From NCBI GenBank assembly GCA_963812775.1, contig CAWEWH010000002.1:1-64000 (forward strand): a DNA stretch of 64,000 nt. The letters run 5' to 3'. The notes beneath the pieces are model-generated. The model saw nothing but the letters and a program-made list of their open reading frames with translations. It was not told the DNA's origin and did not search any database. This document shows positions 28,880-38,449 of the stretch, piece after piece. The position numbers and the translations under genes were made by a program. How positions within the stretch are numbered: position 1 is the first letter of the stretch; every line of letters begins with the position of its first letter. The DNA is from CAWEWH01 sp963812775. Its GTDB lineage: Bacteria; Pseudomonadota; Alphaproteobacteria; Rhizobiales; Beijerinckiaceae.

Positions 28880-29332
28880 ATGGTCAAGCTGCGTATAAAC
28901 GGACAGGAGCGGACCTTTGATGGTGACCCATCGATGCCGCTGCTGTGGTATCTGCGCGACGAACTGAGCCTCACCGGCACCAAGTTCGGTTGCGGTCAGG
29001 CGCTATGCGGCGCCTGCACCGTTCACGTCGATGGCCAGGCGGTGCGCTCGTGCATCACCGCCATGGACGATGTCGCCGGACGTGCCGTCACGACGATCGA
29101 GGGCCTCGACGCGAACGGCAACCACCCAATGCAAAGAGCCTGGCGCAACGCAGGCGTGCCGCAATGCGGCTATTGCCAGAGCGGCCAGATCATGCAGGCC
29201 GCGGCCCTGCTCGCCGAGAAAGCCAATCCCTCGGACGAGGACATCGAAAACGCGATGGCCGGCAATATCTGTCGTTGCGGCACCTATCAGCGCATCCGCA
29301 CCGCCATCAAGGCGGCAGCCAAGGGGACGTGA
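28880..29332 (+). CDS. 2Fe-2S subunit of molybdenum hydroxylase (IorA-like)
   Basis: A 150-residue small subunit with two iron-sulfur domains. The plant-type cluster is bound by GCGQALCGACTVHVDG and the later Cys in AVRSC (about residues 37-61). The four-helix cluster is bound by PQCGYCQSGQIM and GNICRCGTYQRI (about 98-140). It shuttles electrons from the molybdenum site to an acceptor. The start follows AGGGAGAAAG. It lies one base upstream of the catalytic subunit and has no FAD subunit beside it, which is the isoquinoline 1-oxidoreductase / aldehyde dehydrogenase arrangement, in which electrons pass to a periplasmic carrier rather than NAD. Confidence 0.87.
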   Translation: MVKLRINGQERTFDGDPSMPLLWYLRDELSLTGTKFGCGQALCGACTVHVDGQAVRSCITAMDDVAGRAVTTIEGLDANGNHPMQRAWRNAGVPQCGYCQSGQIMQAAALLAEKANPSDEDIENAMAGNICRCGTYQRIRTAIKAAAKGT

Positions 29333-29333
29333 C

Positions 29334-31613
29334 ATGACCACGATCATCGAAAATGTCAGCCGTCGCAAGCTGATCCAGGGCGTCGCTGCCCTTGGCGGTT
29401 TCGTCATCGCCGTGCGGCTCCTGCCGATCAGGCACGTTTTTGCGCAGGAGCAGAAGTACGGCGCCGACGGGATGCCGAACGGCACCGTGAGCGACCCGCG
29501 CGTCTTTGTCTCGATCGACAAGGACGGCACGGTGAGCATCGTCTGCCACCGCTCCGAGATGGGGCAGGGCGTGCGCACCGGCGTGCCGTTGATCCTCGCC
29601 GACGAAATGGAGGCCGATTGGTCGCGTGTGCGCATCGTCCAGGCGCAAGGCGACGAAAAGAAGTACGGCAACCAGGACACGGATGGCTCGCGCAGCACCC
29701 GGCATTTCATGAAGCCGATGCGTGAATGCGGCGCGGCGATGCGCATGATGCTGGAGGCTGCGGCCGCCAAGCGCTGGAATGTCGCCGTCGACGAAGTCGA
29801 GGCACGCAACCACGAGGTCGTCCACAAGGCTTCCGGCCGCAAGCTGGGCTATGGTGAACTGGCGACCGATGCCGCCAACTTGCCGGTGCCGGCAGCCGAC
29901 AAGCTCAAACTCAAGGAGCCTTCTGCCTTCCGCTATATGGGCAAGGAAACGCCGATCGTCGACTTGGTCGACATGACGACGGGACGCGCCATGTATGGCC
30001 AGGACACGATGCTGCCCGGCATCAAGTTTGCCGTGATCGCGCGTCCACCGGTTCACGGCGGCAAGGTCGGCTCGGTCGATTCGACTGCGGCGCTGAAAGT
30101 TCCAGGCGTCGAGAAGGTCGTGCAGATCGAGGGCACGCCAGCGCCGGCGAAGTTCCAGCCGGCGGGCGGTGTGGCGGTGATCGCGCGCAATACGTGGGCT
30201 GCCATCAAAGGCCGTGAAGCGCTCAAGATCACTTGGGACGATGGGCCCAACAAGGTCTACGAATCGAAGAGCTATCGCAAGCAGCTCGAAGAGACGGCGC
30301 GCCAACCCGCCAAGGTCGTCCGCAACGAGGGCGACGCCGAAGGGACGCTGGCAAAGGCCGCACGCAAGGTCGAGGCCGAGTACTACCTGCCGCACTTCGC
30401 GCACGCCACCATGGAGCCGCCAGCGGCGACGGCACGCATCGTCGACGGCAAGTGTGAGATCTGGGCCTGCGTCCAGAGCCCGCAAGGTACGCGCGACGAG
30501 GTGGCCAAGAGGCTTGGCCTTTCGGCCGACAACGTGAGCGTCAATGTCACGCTGTTGGGCGGAGGCTTCGGGCGTAAGTCTAAGCCCGATTTCGCGATCG
30601 AGGCGGCACTGCTGTCACGTGAGGTGGGCGGCGCGCCGGTGAAGGTCGTTTGGACCCGCGAGGATGACCTACGTAACGGCTACTATCACACCGTCTCGGC
30701 TGAGCGCATCGAGGCCGGACTGGACGGCAGCGGCAAGGTCATAGCTTGGCGGCATCGCACCGTCGCGCCCACCATCCTCTCGATCTTCGCGCCCAACATG
30801 AAGCACGAGGCGCCCTTCGAGCTCAGCATGGGCGCCGTCGACATGCCGTTTGCGATCCCGAACATTCGGGTCGAGAACGGCGAGGCGGAGGCGCATACGC
30901 GGATCGGATGGTTCCGCGCGGTGTCGAATATCCCGCATGCTTTCGCGGTGCAATCGTTCGCCGCCGAGCTTGCCTATGCGGCAGGGCGCGATCCCAAAGA
31001 CTATCTGCTGGAGTTGATCGGTCCACCGCGTCTCGTCGATCAGCAGAAAGCGGGTGTCGGGTGGAACTATGGCGAGAACCCCGAGGTCTATCCGATCGAC
31101 ACGGCTCGGCTGCGGCGCGTTGTCGAGCTCGCAGCGGAGAAAGGCGAGTGGGGTCGCAAGCTGCCCGCCCGCCACGGCCTCGGCATCGCGGTGCACCGCA
31201 GCTTCGTCAGCTACATCGCAACCGTGGTCGAGGCGGCGGTCGACGCGCAGGGCAACGTATCAGTGCCGCGGGTCGATGTGGCGGTCGACTGCGGCTTCTT
31301 CGTCAATCCGGAACGTGTACGCTCGCAGATCGAGGGCGCTTGCGTCATGGGCCTCAGCCTTGCGCTCAAGAGCGAGATCACGTTCAAGGATGGCCGCGTC
31401 GTGGAGAGCAACTTCAACGACTTCGAGGTTGCCCGTCTCCCCGAAGCACCGCGCGAGACGCGGGTGCACATCGTGCCCGGCAACATCAATATACCGCCGG
31501 GCGGCGTTGGCGAGCCGGGCGTTCCGCCCTTCGCGCCGGCATTGTGCAACGCGATCTTCGTGGCCACCGGCAAGCGCATTCGTCAGCTGCCGATCCGCGA
31601 TCAGCTCGCGTAG
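29334..31613 (+). CDS. Molybdopterin subunit of xanthine dehydrogenase family (IorB-like), Tat-exported
   Basis: Catalytic subunit of 759 residues. A twin-arginine signal (NVSRRKLIQGVAALGGFVIA, residues 7-26) indicates export folded with its cofactor. Blocks typical of the family are HRSEMGQGVRTGVPLILADE near 69, MEPPAATARIVDGK near 360, TLLGGGFGRKSKPDFAIE near 405 and, near the C-terminus, PPGGVGEPGVPPFAPAL, whose Glu is the expected catalytic base. It should hydroxylate an N-heterocycle or oxidise an aldehyde using water. The maturation genes at 3100-7715 are of the type this enzyme needs. Its substrate cannot be read from sequence; the neighbouring alcohol dehydrogenase makes an aldehyde plausible. 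Confidence 0.87.
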   Translation: MTTIIENVSRRKLIQGVAALGGFVIAVRLLPIRHVFAQEQKYGADGMPNGTVSDPRVFVSIDKDGTVSIVCHRSEMGQGVRTGVPLILADEMEADWSRVRIVQAQGDEKKYGNQDTDGSRSTRHFMKPMRECGAAMRMMLEAAAAKRWNVAVDEVEARNHEVVHKASGRKLGYGELATDAANLPVPAADKLKLKEPSAFRYMGKETPIVDLVDMTTGRAMYGQDTMLPGIKFAVIARPPVHGGKVGSVDSTAALKVPGVEKVVQIEGTPAPAKFQPAGGVAVIARNTWAAIKGREALKITWDDGPNKVYESKSYRKQLEETARQPAKVVRNEGDAEGTLAKAARKVEAEYYLPHFAHATMEPPAATARIVDGKCEIWACVQSPQGTRDEVAKRLGLSADNVSVNVTLLGGGFGRKSKPDFAIEAALLSREVGGAPVKVVWTREDDLRNGYYHTVSAERIEAGLDGSGKVIAWRHRTVAPTILSIFAPNMKHEAPFELSMGAVDMPFAIPNIRVENGEAEAHTRIGWFRAVSNIPHAFAVQSFAAELAYAAGRDPKDYLLELIGPPRLVDQQKAGVGWNYGENPEVYPIDTARLRRVVELAAEKGEWGRKLPARHGLGIAVHRSFVSYIATVVEAAVDAQGNVSVPRVDVAVDCGFFVNPERVRSQIEGACVMGLSLALKSEITFKDGRVVESNFNDFEVARLPEAPRETRVHIVPGNINIPPGGVGEPGVPPFAPALCNAIFVATGKRIRQLPIRDQLA

Positions 31614-31782
31614 GCGCAAGCGAAGCGGTGACAAGAACGGAGGCGAGCCAGGCTCGCCTCCCTAGGCTGCCTCTCTTGGCCGGTCGGCATAGGCAGGCGG
31701 CGCATAGAGTGTTTCGTCGCCTTCATATGCTCTATTCCTTGCGGCGGCACCGATGATCGGCGCCATGCCGCAAGGAGCTGCC

Positions 31783-32208
31783 TTGAGCCGATCGGTCCAC
31801 GTCCCCGCCGGGATCTTCGATAGCCGGCCCCATGGTTTCGCGCAGGTGGCGATCATCCCGACCCCCTTCGGGGACGCCGTGCATGTTTCTGGCCAAGTTG
31901 CCTGGGACGCGGACAGAAACATCGTCGCCGCAGGCGATATCGGCCGCCAACTCGAGAAGAGCCTGCAAAATCTTGCCGTCGCCCTGGCGTCGGTTGGCGC
32001 GAAACTCGACCAAGTCGGTGCGCTACGGCTCTACATCAGGCAGAGCCACATCCACGAAGGCAAGGCCATCAGTGGCGCCCTCAAGGCGATGTTCGGCGAC
32101 AATCCGCCATGCGCGACTTGGATCGGGGTGCCAAGCCTCGCCAATGATGATTTTCTCGTCGAGGTGGAGCCTTCCATCGTTTTCCTCGCGCGAGAGAAGA
32201 CCGTCTGA
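31783..32208 (+). CDS. RidA/YjgF-family protein
   Basis: A small protein of about 141 residues of the RidA (YjgF/UK114) family, with HGFAQVAIIPTPFGDAVHVS and SGQVAWDADRNIVAAGDIGR. The middle and end show LEKSLQNLAVALASVGAKLD and VEVEPSIVFLA. Canonical RidA deaminates reactive enamines using a conserved Arg; here the C-terminal ATWIGVPSLAND lacks the typical R-x-x-V-x-V Arg pattern, so a divergent subgroup with another role is possible. I prefer the TTG at 31783 because AAGGAG lies five bases before it; an in-frame ATG at 31753 would add ten residues. Confidence 0.72.
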   Translation: MSRSVHVPAGIFDSRPHGFAQVAIIPTPFGDAVHVSGQVAWDADRNIVAAGDIGRQLEKSLQNLAVALASVGAKLDQVGALRLYIRQSHIHEGKAISGALKAMFGDNPPCATWIGVPSLANDDFLVEVEPSIVFLAREKTV

Positions 32209-32368
32209 GGAAGCGCGACACCCCGGCGTCGGTGATGCCGGGCGCTCCACGCGATCGAACGCTATGGCGCGGGCACCGGCGCTCGGCTAGCTTCCCGCAC
32301 CGCGAAACGAAGGCGCGCCGTCGCTCGTGGCGCTGCCGCACAAGCATTTGCGAGGGGAGGTGGAAGCC

Positions 32369-33208
32369 ATGATCATCGATGTCCAGGTGCACGCCTATGA
32401 ACGCAACCATCCGGGCCGCCCCTGGGCCAATGTCCTTCACGGTCCGCCGCAGGTGACAGGCGACGAGATGGTCGCGGCCATGGACGCGGTGGGCGTCGAC
32501 GGTGCGCTCCTGGTATCGCCGTTCACGATGTATCGCTATGACGCGAGCTACGCGATTGATGTTCGCGCCGCGCATCCCGACCGTTTCGCAATGATCAAGC
32601 CGGTCGATCCGGCCGACCCCAAGGTGGCCGACACGATCGCCGAGTGGGCTGCCATGGAGGGCGCCGTCGCGATCCGCATCATGATGACGCGCGGCGTGTC
32701 GGAAGACGCCGCCGATCCCGGCATCAACCGGGTTCTCGCGGCGGCCGCGAAACATTCGTTGCCGGTCAACCTCCTGGCGTGGGGGCGCCTGGAGCAGGTC
32801 GACAAGATGGCCGCCCGCAACCCCAACACCATGCTGGTGATCGACCATCTCGGCCTGCAGCAGCCGTTCGAGCCGCCGCCGCCGGCGCAGCCGTGGGCCG
32901 ATCTTCCGAAGCTGTTGAAGCTTGCCGCCCACGACAACGTCGTCGTGAAGATCAGCGGCGCCTGCACCCTGTCGCACGAGCCCTATCCCTACCAGGACAT
33001 CTGGGGTCCGCTCGGCCGCATCTTCGAGGCCTTCGGCTTCGATCGTTGCATGTGGGGAACGGACTGGACGCGGGCCGTTGGGCTGTTGACCTACAAGCAG
33101 GGGGTCGATGCCTTCCTCCACAACGACAAGCTCGCAGACAGTGACCGGGCGGCGCTCATGGGCGAAACCTTGATGCGGGTTTATGACTGGACGCCGACGA
33201 AGGCTTGA
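32369..33208 (+). CDS. Amidohydrolase-family (TIM-barrel) hydrolase
   Basis: A 279-residue protein of the amidohydrolase_2 group. It begins MIIDVQVHAYERNHPGRPW, where VQVHAY replaces the classic DxHxH metal motif. A mid-domain LVIDHLGLQQPFEPPP carries the family's His-Leu-Gly block, and the end has RCMWGTDWTRA with the conserved Asp. Members hydrolyse lactones, dicarboxylic lactones or decarboxylate aromatic acids. Lactone hydrolysis would fit downstream of the Baeyer-Villiger enzymes, but that is inference. The ATG at 32369 follows GAGGGGAGG; a longer start at 32327 is less likely. Confidence 0.75.
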   Translation: MIIDVQVHAYERNHPGRPWANVLHGPPQVTGDEMVAAMDAVGVDGALLVSPFTMYRYDASYAIDVRAAHPDRFAMIKPVDPADPKVADTIAEWAAMEGAVAIRIMMTRGVSEDAADPGINRVLAAAAKHSLPVNLLAWGRLEQVDKMAARNPNTMLVIDHLGLQQPFEPPPPAQPWADLPKLLKLAAHDNVVVKISGACTLSHEPYPYQDIWGPLGRIFEAFGFDRCMWGTDWTRAVGLLTYKQGVDAFLHNDKLADSDRAALMGETLMRVYDWTPTKA

Positions 33209-33260
33209 TAGGCGGAATTCAAAGACGCCAGCCCGCGAACCGCCGTCGACGAATTGGGGG

Positions 33261-33983
33261 GTGCCGGTGCGCGGCAAGATTGAAGACAAGGATCGGCCGC
33301 CGGCCCTTGCTCATGTGCGGTTCGTGGCGGAGCGGGCGGCCTTCGCCAATCTCGATCTCGCCGAACGGTTTCGACAGATCCACCTTTGGGGCGCTGCGAG
33401 CTCCGTATCGGGACTCGGCTCGGAGAGTGGCGCGACCGCCCAGCTTCGCCAGGAGCTGCCGGGGTTCCTGCGCAGGCTCGGCATTGCGTCGATCCTGGAT
33501 GCACCGTGCGGCGACGGCGACTGGATTTCGGACCTGACACCGGCGCTTGCCTACACGGGCGTCGACATCGTGCCAGACCTCGTCATCAGCTTGCGCGAGC
33601 GTGCCGAACGGGAACGAACGGACCGCGTCTATATGCTCGCCGACATTACGCGGGACCCGCTGCCGCGCGCCGACGCTGTCCTATGCCGCGATTGCCTGGT
33701 GCATTTGTCGTTCTCGAACATCCGGTCGACAGTTTCGAATTTTCGATGTTCAGGCAGTCAATGGCTCGTCACGACGACATTCCCGGACCTCAGCGCAAAC
33801 TTCGATTGTGAAGACGGCGATTGGCGGGCGCTCAACTTCGAGCTTTCGCCATTTTGCTGGGGGTCGCCAGTGAGCCTCCTGGTTGAAGGTTGCACCGAGG
33901 GCCATGGCGGTTGGGCGGACAAGAGCCTAGCGGCGTGGCGGATCGCCGATCTGCCCTCGAGCGAACAGTCAAATCAGCGCTAG
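33261..33983 (+). CDS. Class I SAM-dependent methyltransferase-like protein
   Basis: About 240 residues with a methyltransferase fold. Motif I SILDAPCGDGDWISDL lies near residue 79, the acidic end of strand two is YTGVDIVPDLV, and the post-motif block is ADAVLCRDCLVHLSFSNIRS followed by WLVTTTFPDLSANFDC. The substrate is unknown; the family is often annotated only as class I methyltransferase. The start is uncertain: GTG at 33261 avoids overlap with the amidohydrolase, whereas an ATG at 33183 would overlap its 3' end by 26 bases. It shows no functional tie to its neighbours. Confidence 0.68.
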   Translation: MPVRGKIEDKDRPPALAHVRFVAERAAFANLDLAERFRQIHLWGAASSVSGLGSESGATAQLRQELPGFLRRLGIASILDAPCGDGDWISDLTPALAYTGVDIVPDLVISLRERAERERTDRVYMLADITRDPLPRADAVLCRDCLVHLSFSNIRSTVSNFRCSGSQWLVTTTFPDLSANFDCEDGDWRALNFELSPFCWGSPVSLLVEGCTEGHGGWADKSLAAWRIADLPSSEQSNQR

Positions 33984-34063
33984 AACGCGCCACGGCAATG
34001 TCCTAGTGTCGAGCTTCGGCTTGGCCTTTTGGCCGCTGGACGGCTCCAACGACGGGGAATTCC

Positions 34064-35254
34064 ATGGGTGCTCACGACGAGATTCGTGCCGCATCGCCGC
34101 GACTTTCTGTCGGCCTGCTCCCGACATTTCTGACTGTCGCCGGCATGTTCATCGGCCTTGCCGCGTGCCAGTCGGAGAACCGTTACGTCGCGCCGCCTCC
34201 GCCCAAAGTCGTGGTCGCCAAGCCTGTGCGCCAACCGATCAACCGCGCCCTGGAAGCGACCGGCAACACGGCCGCCGTCAACAGCGCCAACCTCGTGGCC
34301 CGCGTCCAAGGCTTCGTGCAGTCGATCGAGTACAAGGACGGCGACAGCGTCAAGAAGGGTGCCAAGCTGTTCGTCATCGAGCCGGAGCCCTACCAGCTCA
34401 AGCTGCAGCAGTCGCAAGCCGCCGAGGAGTCGGCGCAGGCGACGCTCACCAAAGCGAACTCCGACTTCGATCGCCAGTCCGACCTGGTCCAGAAGCAGAT
34501 CTCGCCGCAGACCTCGCTCGAAGCCTCGACCGCCACCCGCGACGCCTCCCAGGCAGCCTTGAAGCAGTCGCAGGTCGACGTGAAGCAGGCGCAGATCAAT
34601 CTCGGCTACACCACCGTCATGGCGCCGTTCGATGGCATCGTGACGGCACGACAGGTTTCCGTCGGCGAGTTGGTCGGGAACACGGGAACGCCCACCGTTC
34701 TGGCGACCATCGTGCAGTTTGACCCGATCTACGTGAACTTCTCGATCAGCGAGACGGATCTGCAGCGGGTTCGCTACGAGATCAAGCAGCGCGGTCTCAC
34801 CGAAGCCGACCTCAAGCAGATTCCGGTCGAGGTCGGCCTGCAGACCGAGACCGGCTATCCGCACAAGGGAACGCTCGACTATGCGTCCCCCACCGTCAAT
34901 CCGGCGACCGGGACGCTGGCGGTGCGCGGCGTTCTGGCTAACGCCAATCGCGCCCTGTTGCCCGGCTATTTCGTGCGCGTGCGCGTTCCCGAGCGCCAGC
35001 AGACGGAGGTCACATTGGTTCCGGACGTGGCGATCGGCGCCGATCAGGCCGGACGCTACGTGCTGGTCGTCGGCAGCGACAATGTGGTGGAGCAGAAGCG
35101 GGTGCAGGCCGGCGAGCTCGTGGGCGACATGCGCGTCATCGACAGTGGCGTCACGGTGGACGACAGGGTCATCGTGTCGGGACTGTTGCGCACCGTCCCG
35201 GGCTTGAAGGTCGATCCGCAAGACGCGCCGGCGTCAGCCGCTGCCAAGAAGTAG
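34064..35254 (+). CDS. RND efflux periplasmic adaptor (membrane fusion lipoprotein)
   Basis: A 396-residue adaptor with signal peptide and lipobox GLAACQ near residue 35, so it should be lipid-anchored in the inner membrane facing the periplasm. The lipoyl-like half reads ANLVARVQGFVQSIEYKDGD, the coiled-coil hairpin is rich in Gln and Ala (about 100-165), and INLGYTTVMAPFDGIVTARQ opens the beta-barrel. It bridges the pump encoded six bases downstream to an outer-membrane channel not present here. About 80 bases of upstream sequence contain CTAGTGTCG at 34003-34011, matching the end of the repeat at 25893. Confidence 0.88.
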   Translation: MGAHDEIRAASPRLSVGLLPTFLTVAGMFIGLAACQSENRYVAPPPPKVVVAKPVRQPINRALEATGNTAAVNSANLVARVQGFVQSIEYKDGDSVKKGAKLFVIEPEPYQLKLQQSQAAEESAQATLTKANSDFDRQSDLVQKQISPQTSLEASTATRDASQAALKQSQVDVKQAQINLGYTTVMAPFDGIVTARQVSVGELVGNTGTPTVLATIVQFDPIYVNFSISETDLQRVRYEIKQRGLTEADLKQIPVEVGLQTETGYPHKGTLDYASPTVNPATGTLAVRGVLANANRALLPGYFVRVRVPERQQTEVTLVPDVAIGADQAGRYVLVVGSDNVVEQKRVQAGELVGDMRVIDSGVTVDDRVIVSGLLRTVPGLKVDPQDAPASAAAKK

Positions 35255-35260
35255 CGCCGC

Positions 35261-38200
35261 ATGTTCTCGAAGTTCTTCATCGAACGTCCCGTCCTCGCCA
35301 ACGTCATCGCCATCTTGATGGTGGTGATTGGCGCCGTCGCCCTCTTGCGGCTGCCGGTGGCGCAGTATCCCGACGTGGTGCCGCCCACCGTCCAGGTGAC
35401 GACGCGCTATCCCGGCGCCAGTGCCCGCACCGTCATCGACACCGTGGCGCTGCCGATCGAGCAGCAGGTCAACGGCATCGAGGACATGCTCTACATGCAA
35501 TCCTATGCCGGCGCCGACGGCACCTATGCGCTCACCGTTACATTCAAGATCGGCACCGACCTGAACTTCGCGCAAGTCCTGGTGCAGAACCGCGTCGCGG
35601 CCGCGACCGCATCGCTGCCGCAATCGGTGCAGGCGCAAGGGGTCGTCGTCCAGAAGAAGTCGACCGCCATCCTGCAGATCATCACCTTCACGTCGCCGGA
35701 CAATCGCTTCGACAGCCTGTACATGAGCAACTACGCGACGATCCGGCTGAAGGACGAGATTTCGCGACTGCCGGGCGTCGGCAACACGGTCGTGTTCGGA
35801 GCCGGCCAGTACGCCATGCGCATCTGGCTCGATCCGGAGCGCATGTACGCGCGCGGGCTGAACGCGCAGGACGTCATCCAGGCGCTGCAGCAGCAGAGCG
35901 AGCAGGTGGCGGCCGGCCAGATCGGCATGCCGCCGGCCCCCGACAACACCGCCTTCCAGTACACGCTCAACGTCACGGGCCGCCTCGACGACGTGGAGCA
36001 ATTCGCCAATGTCATCGTCAAGACAGGGTCGAGCGGCGAGGTCACGCGGGTCAAGGACGTGGGCCGCGTCGAGCTCGGCGCCCAGACTTACGGGCAGATT
36101 TTCAAGCTCGACGGCAATGCGTCCGCCGGCCTTGCCATCTTTCAGTCGCCCGGCGCCAACGCCCTCGACACCGCCGCGGGCGTCGCCGCCAAGATGAAGC
36201 AGCTCGCGGCAGATTTCCCGCAGGGGCTGACCTACGCCATACCTTTCGACACGACGGTGTTCGTCAGGCAGTCGATCAACGAGGTCTACAAGACGCTCAT
36301 CGAGGCGGCGATCCTCGTTCTCATCGTCATCCTGGTGTTCCTGCAGGACTGGCGGGCGATGCTCATTCCCGCCACGACGGTGCCGGTGACCATCATCGGC
36401 GCCTTCGCGGCGATGGCGGCGCTCGGCTTCACGGTCAACCTGTCGACCTTGTTTGCCATCGTGCTGGCCATCGGCATCGTCGTGGACGACGCCATCGTGG
36501 TCGTGGAGGGCGCCGCCCACAACATCGAGAAAGGCATGAGCGCCCACGACGCGGCCATCGAGGCGATGCGCGTCCTGTTCGGTCCCATCGTCGGCATCAC
36601 GCTGGTGCTGATGGCGGTGTTCCTGCCGGCCTCGTTCCTGCCGGGCTTGACGGGGCGGATGTACCAGCAATTCGCCTTGGTGATCGCCGCCACCGCGCTG
36701 ATCAGCGCTATCAACGCTGCCACCCTCAAGCCGACACAGGCGGCGCTATGGCTGCGACCGCCGACACCACCCGAAAGGCGCAATCTCATCTATCGCGGCT
36801 TCAATGCCTTCTATGCGCGGGCCGAGCGCGGCTATGCCGGCCTCGTTGCACGGTTCGTCGGCGTCAGCGCCGTCATGACGGTGGTTGGCCTCGCCATCGC
36901 GGGCTTGGCGATCTGGGGGCTGGCGCGGATCCCGACCGGCTTTCTTCCCGTCGAGGACCAGGGCTACCTTCTGACCAGCGTGCAGCTTCCCGACGGCGCC
37001 TCCCTGTCGAGGACCCAGAAGGCGCTCGACGAGGTGTCGACCATCGCGCGGCGCACGCCGGGCGTCGAGCGGGTCATCACCATCGCGGGCGTTTCGGCGC
37101 TGGACAACAATTCTTCTCTTGCCAATGCGGGCGTTGCCTATGTGATGCTCAAGGATTGGAGCCTGCGCGGCAAGGACGAGAGCCTGGTGTCGCTCTATAC
37201 CAGGCTCAACCGGGAGCTCGCGGCCGCGACCGAAGCCTACGTCCTCGTGCTCCCGCCACCGCCCATCCAGGGCATCGGCAACGCCGGCGGCTTCTCCATG
37301 CAGGTGGAATTGCGCGACGGCAGTTTCGATCTCGCCAAGCTCGAGGCGAGCGTCGCCGCCATGACGGCCGCGGCGCAGAGCCAATCGTCGATCCAGCGCG
37401 TCTTCGCCCCGTTCCGCGCCAGCGTGCCGCAATACAGGATCGAGGTCGATCGCGTGAAGGCGCAGGCCCTCAAGGTGTCGACCGATCAGGTGTTCTCGAC
37501 CATCGGCAGCTATCTCGGCTCGAGCTACGTCGACCAGTTCAACAAGTTCGGCCGCGTGTTCCAGATCTACGTCCAGGCCAACTCACCCTATCGCCTGCGT
37601 CTCGAGGACGTGCGCGCGCTGACGGTGCGCAACCAGCAGGGCGACATGGTCCCGATCGGCACCCTGGTGACCATCACGCCGACCGTCGGCCCTTCGCTGA
37701 TCAGCCTCTACAACCTCTACCCCGCCGCCACCATCACCGGCCTGCAGTCGCCGGGCGTCTCTTCGGGCGAGGCCATCGCCATCATGGAGGAGATCGCCAG
37801 GCGCACGCTGCCGCCCGGCATGGGCTACGAATGGACGGGGATTTCCTATCAGGAGAAGCTCGTCGCCAACCAGATGTATGTGGTGTTCGGCTTGGCGCTG
37901 CTCTTGGTCTATCTTGTTCTCGCCGGACAGTACGAAAGCTGGCTGGCGCCGCTATCGGTGCTGCTTTCCGTGCCGCTCGCCCTTATCGGCCCGGTCCTCG
38001 TGCTGCGGGGCGCCGGCGTCGACAACAATCTCTACGTGCAGATCGGCATTGTCCTTCTCATCGCGCTCTCCGCCAAGAACGCCATCCTCATCGTCGAGTT
38101 CGCGCGCGAGCTGCGCCAAGCCGGGCAGGGCATTGTGCAGGCCGCCGCCGAGGCGGCGCGGGCGCGCTTCCGTCCCATTTTGATGACGTCCTTCGCGTTT

Positions 38201-38407
38201 ATCCTCGGCGTGGCGCCGCTGGTGGTGGCGTCGGGCGCCGGTGCCAGTGCCCGCAGGTCGATCGGCGTTGCCGTGTTCAGCGGCATGATCGCGTCGACCT
38301 GTCTTGCGGTGCTGTTTGTCCCAGTCTTCTTCGTCATCCTGCAGCGGCTCGAGGAGCGCTGGGCGGCGCGCGCCGCGACCCGGAAGGCCAGCTTGGCAAG
38401 CCGCTGA
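35261..38407 (+). CDS. RND multidrug efflux transporter, HAE1 family
   Basis: A full-length AcrB-type pump of 1,048 residues with twelve transmembrane helices and two large periplasmic loops. It begins MFSKFFIERPVLANVIAIL. The proton-relay aspartates are in AIGIVVDDAIVVVE near residue 406, the TM10 Lys lies in ALSAKNAILIVEFA, and GFLPVEDQGYL follows TM7. It uses the proton gradient to expel hydrophobic or amphiphilic compounds, with the adaptor at 34064-35254. Substrate range is unknown; export of pathway substrates, solvents or drugs are all possible. No regulator gene is adjacent. Confidence 0.92.
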   Translation: MFSKFFIERPVLANVIAILMVVIGAVALLRLPVAQYPDVVPPTVQVTTRYPGASARTVIDTVALPIEQQVNGIEDMLYMQSYAGADGTYALTVTFKIGTDLNFAQVLVQNRVAAATASLPQSVQAQGVVVQKKSTAILQIITFTSPDNRFDSLYMSNYATIRLKDEISRLPGVGNTVVFGAGQYAMRIWLDPERMYARGLNAQDVIQALQQQSEQVAAGQIGMPPAPDNTAFQYTLNVTGRLDDVEQFANVIVKTGSSGEVTRVKDVGRVELGAQTYGQIFKLDGNASAGLAIFQSPGANALDTAAGVAAKMKQLAADFPQGLTYAIPFDTTVFVRQSINEVYKTLIEAAILVLIVILVFLQDWRAMLIPATTVPVTIIGAFAAMAALGFTVNLSTLFAIVLAIGIVVDDAIVVVEGAAHNIEKGMSAHDAAIEAMRVLFGPIVGITLVLMAVFLPASFLPGLTGRMYQQFALVIAATALISAINAATLKPTQAALWLRPPTPPERRNLIYRGFNAFYARAERGYAGLVARFVGVSAVMTVVGLAIAGLAIWGLARIPTGFLPVEDQGYLLTSVQLPDGASLSRTQKALDEVSTIARRTPGVERVITIAGVSALDNNSSLANAGVAYVMLKDWSLRGKDESLVSLYTRLNRELAAATEAYVLVLPPPPIQGIGNAGGFSMQVELRDGSFDLAKLEASVAAMTAAAQSQSSIQRVFAPFRASVPQYRIEVDRVKAQALKVSTDQVFSTIGSYLGSSYVDQFNKFGRVFQIYVQANSPYRLRLEDVRALTVRNQQGDMVPIGTLVTITPTVGPSLISLYNLYPAATITGLQSPGVSSGEAIAIMEEIARRTLPPGMGYEWTGISYQEKLVANQMYVVFGLALLLVYLVLAGQYESWLAPLSVLLSVPLALIGPVLVLRGAGVDNNLYVQIGIVLLIALSAKNAILIVEFARELRQAGQGIVQAAAEAARARFRPILMTSFAFILGVAPLVVASGAGASARRSIGVAVFSGMIASTCLAVLFVPVFFVILQRLEERWAARAATRKASLASR

Positions 38408-38449
38408 CGAAGAGCGACCCGGCCGGGCTTGCGTCCCTGTTGGGCCCAT

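Noticed and set aside
34003..34011. Second copy of the palindromic element near the RND adaptor
   Set aside because: Only the terminal CTAGTGTCG and a nearby CTTCG match; no opposite arm or internal units are present, so I mention it as a hint but do not annotate an element.
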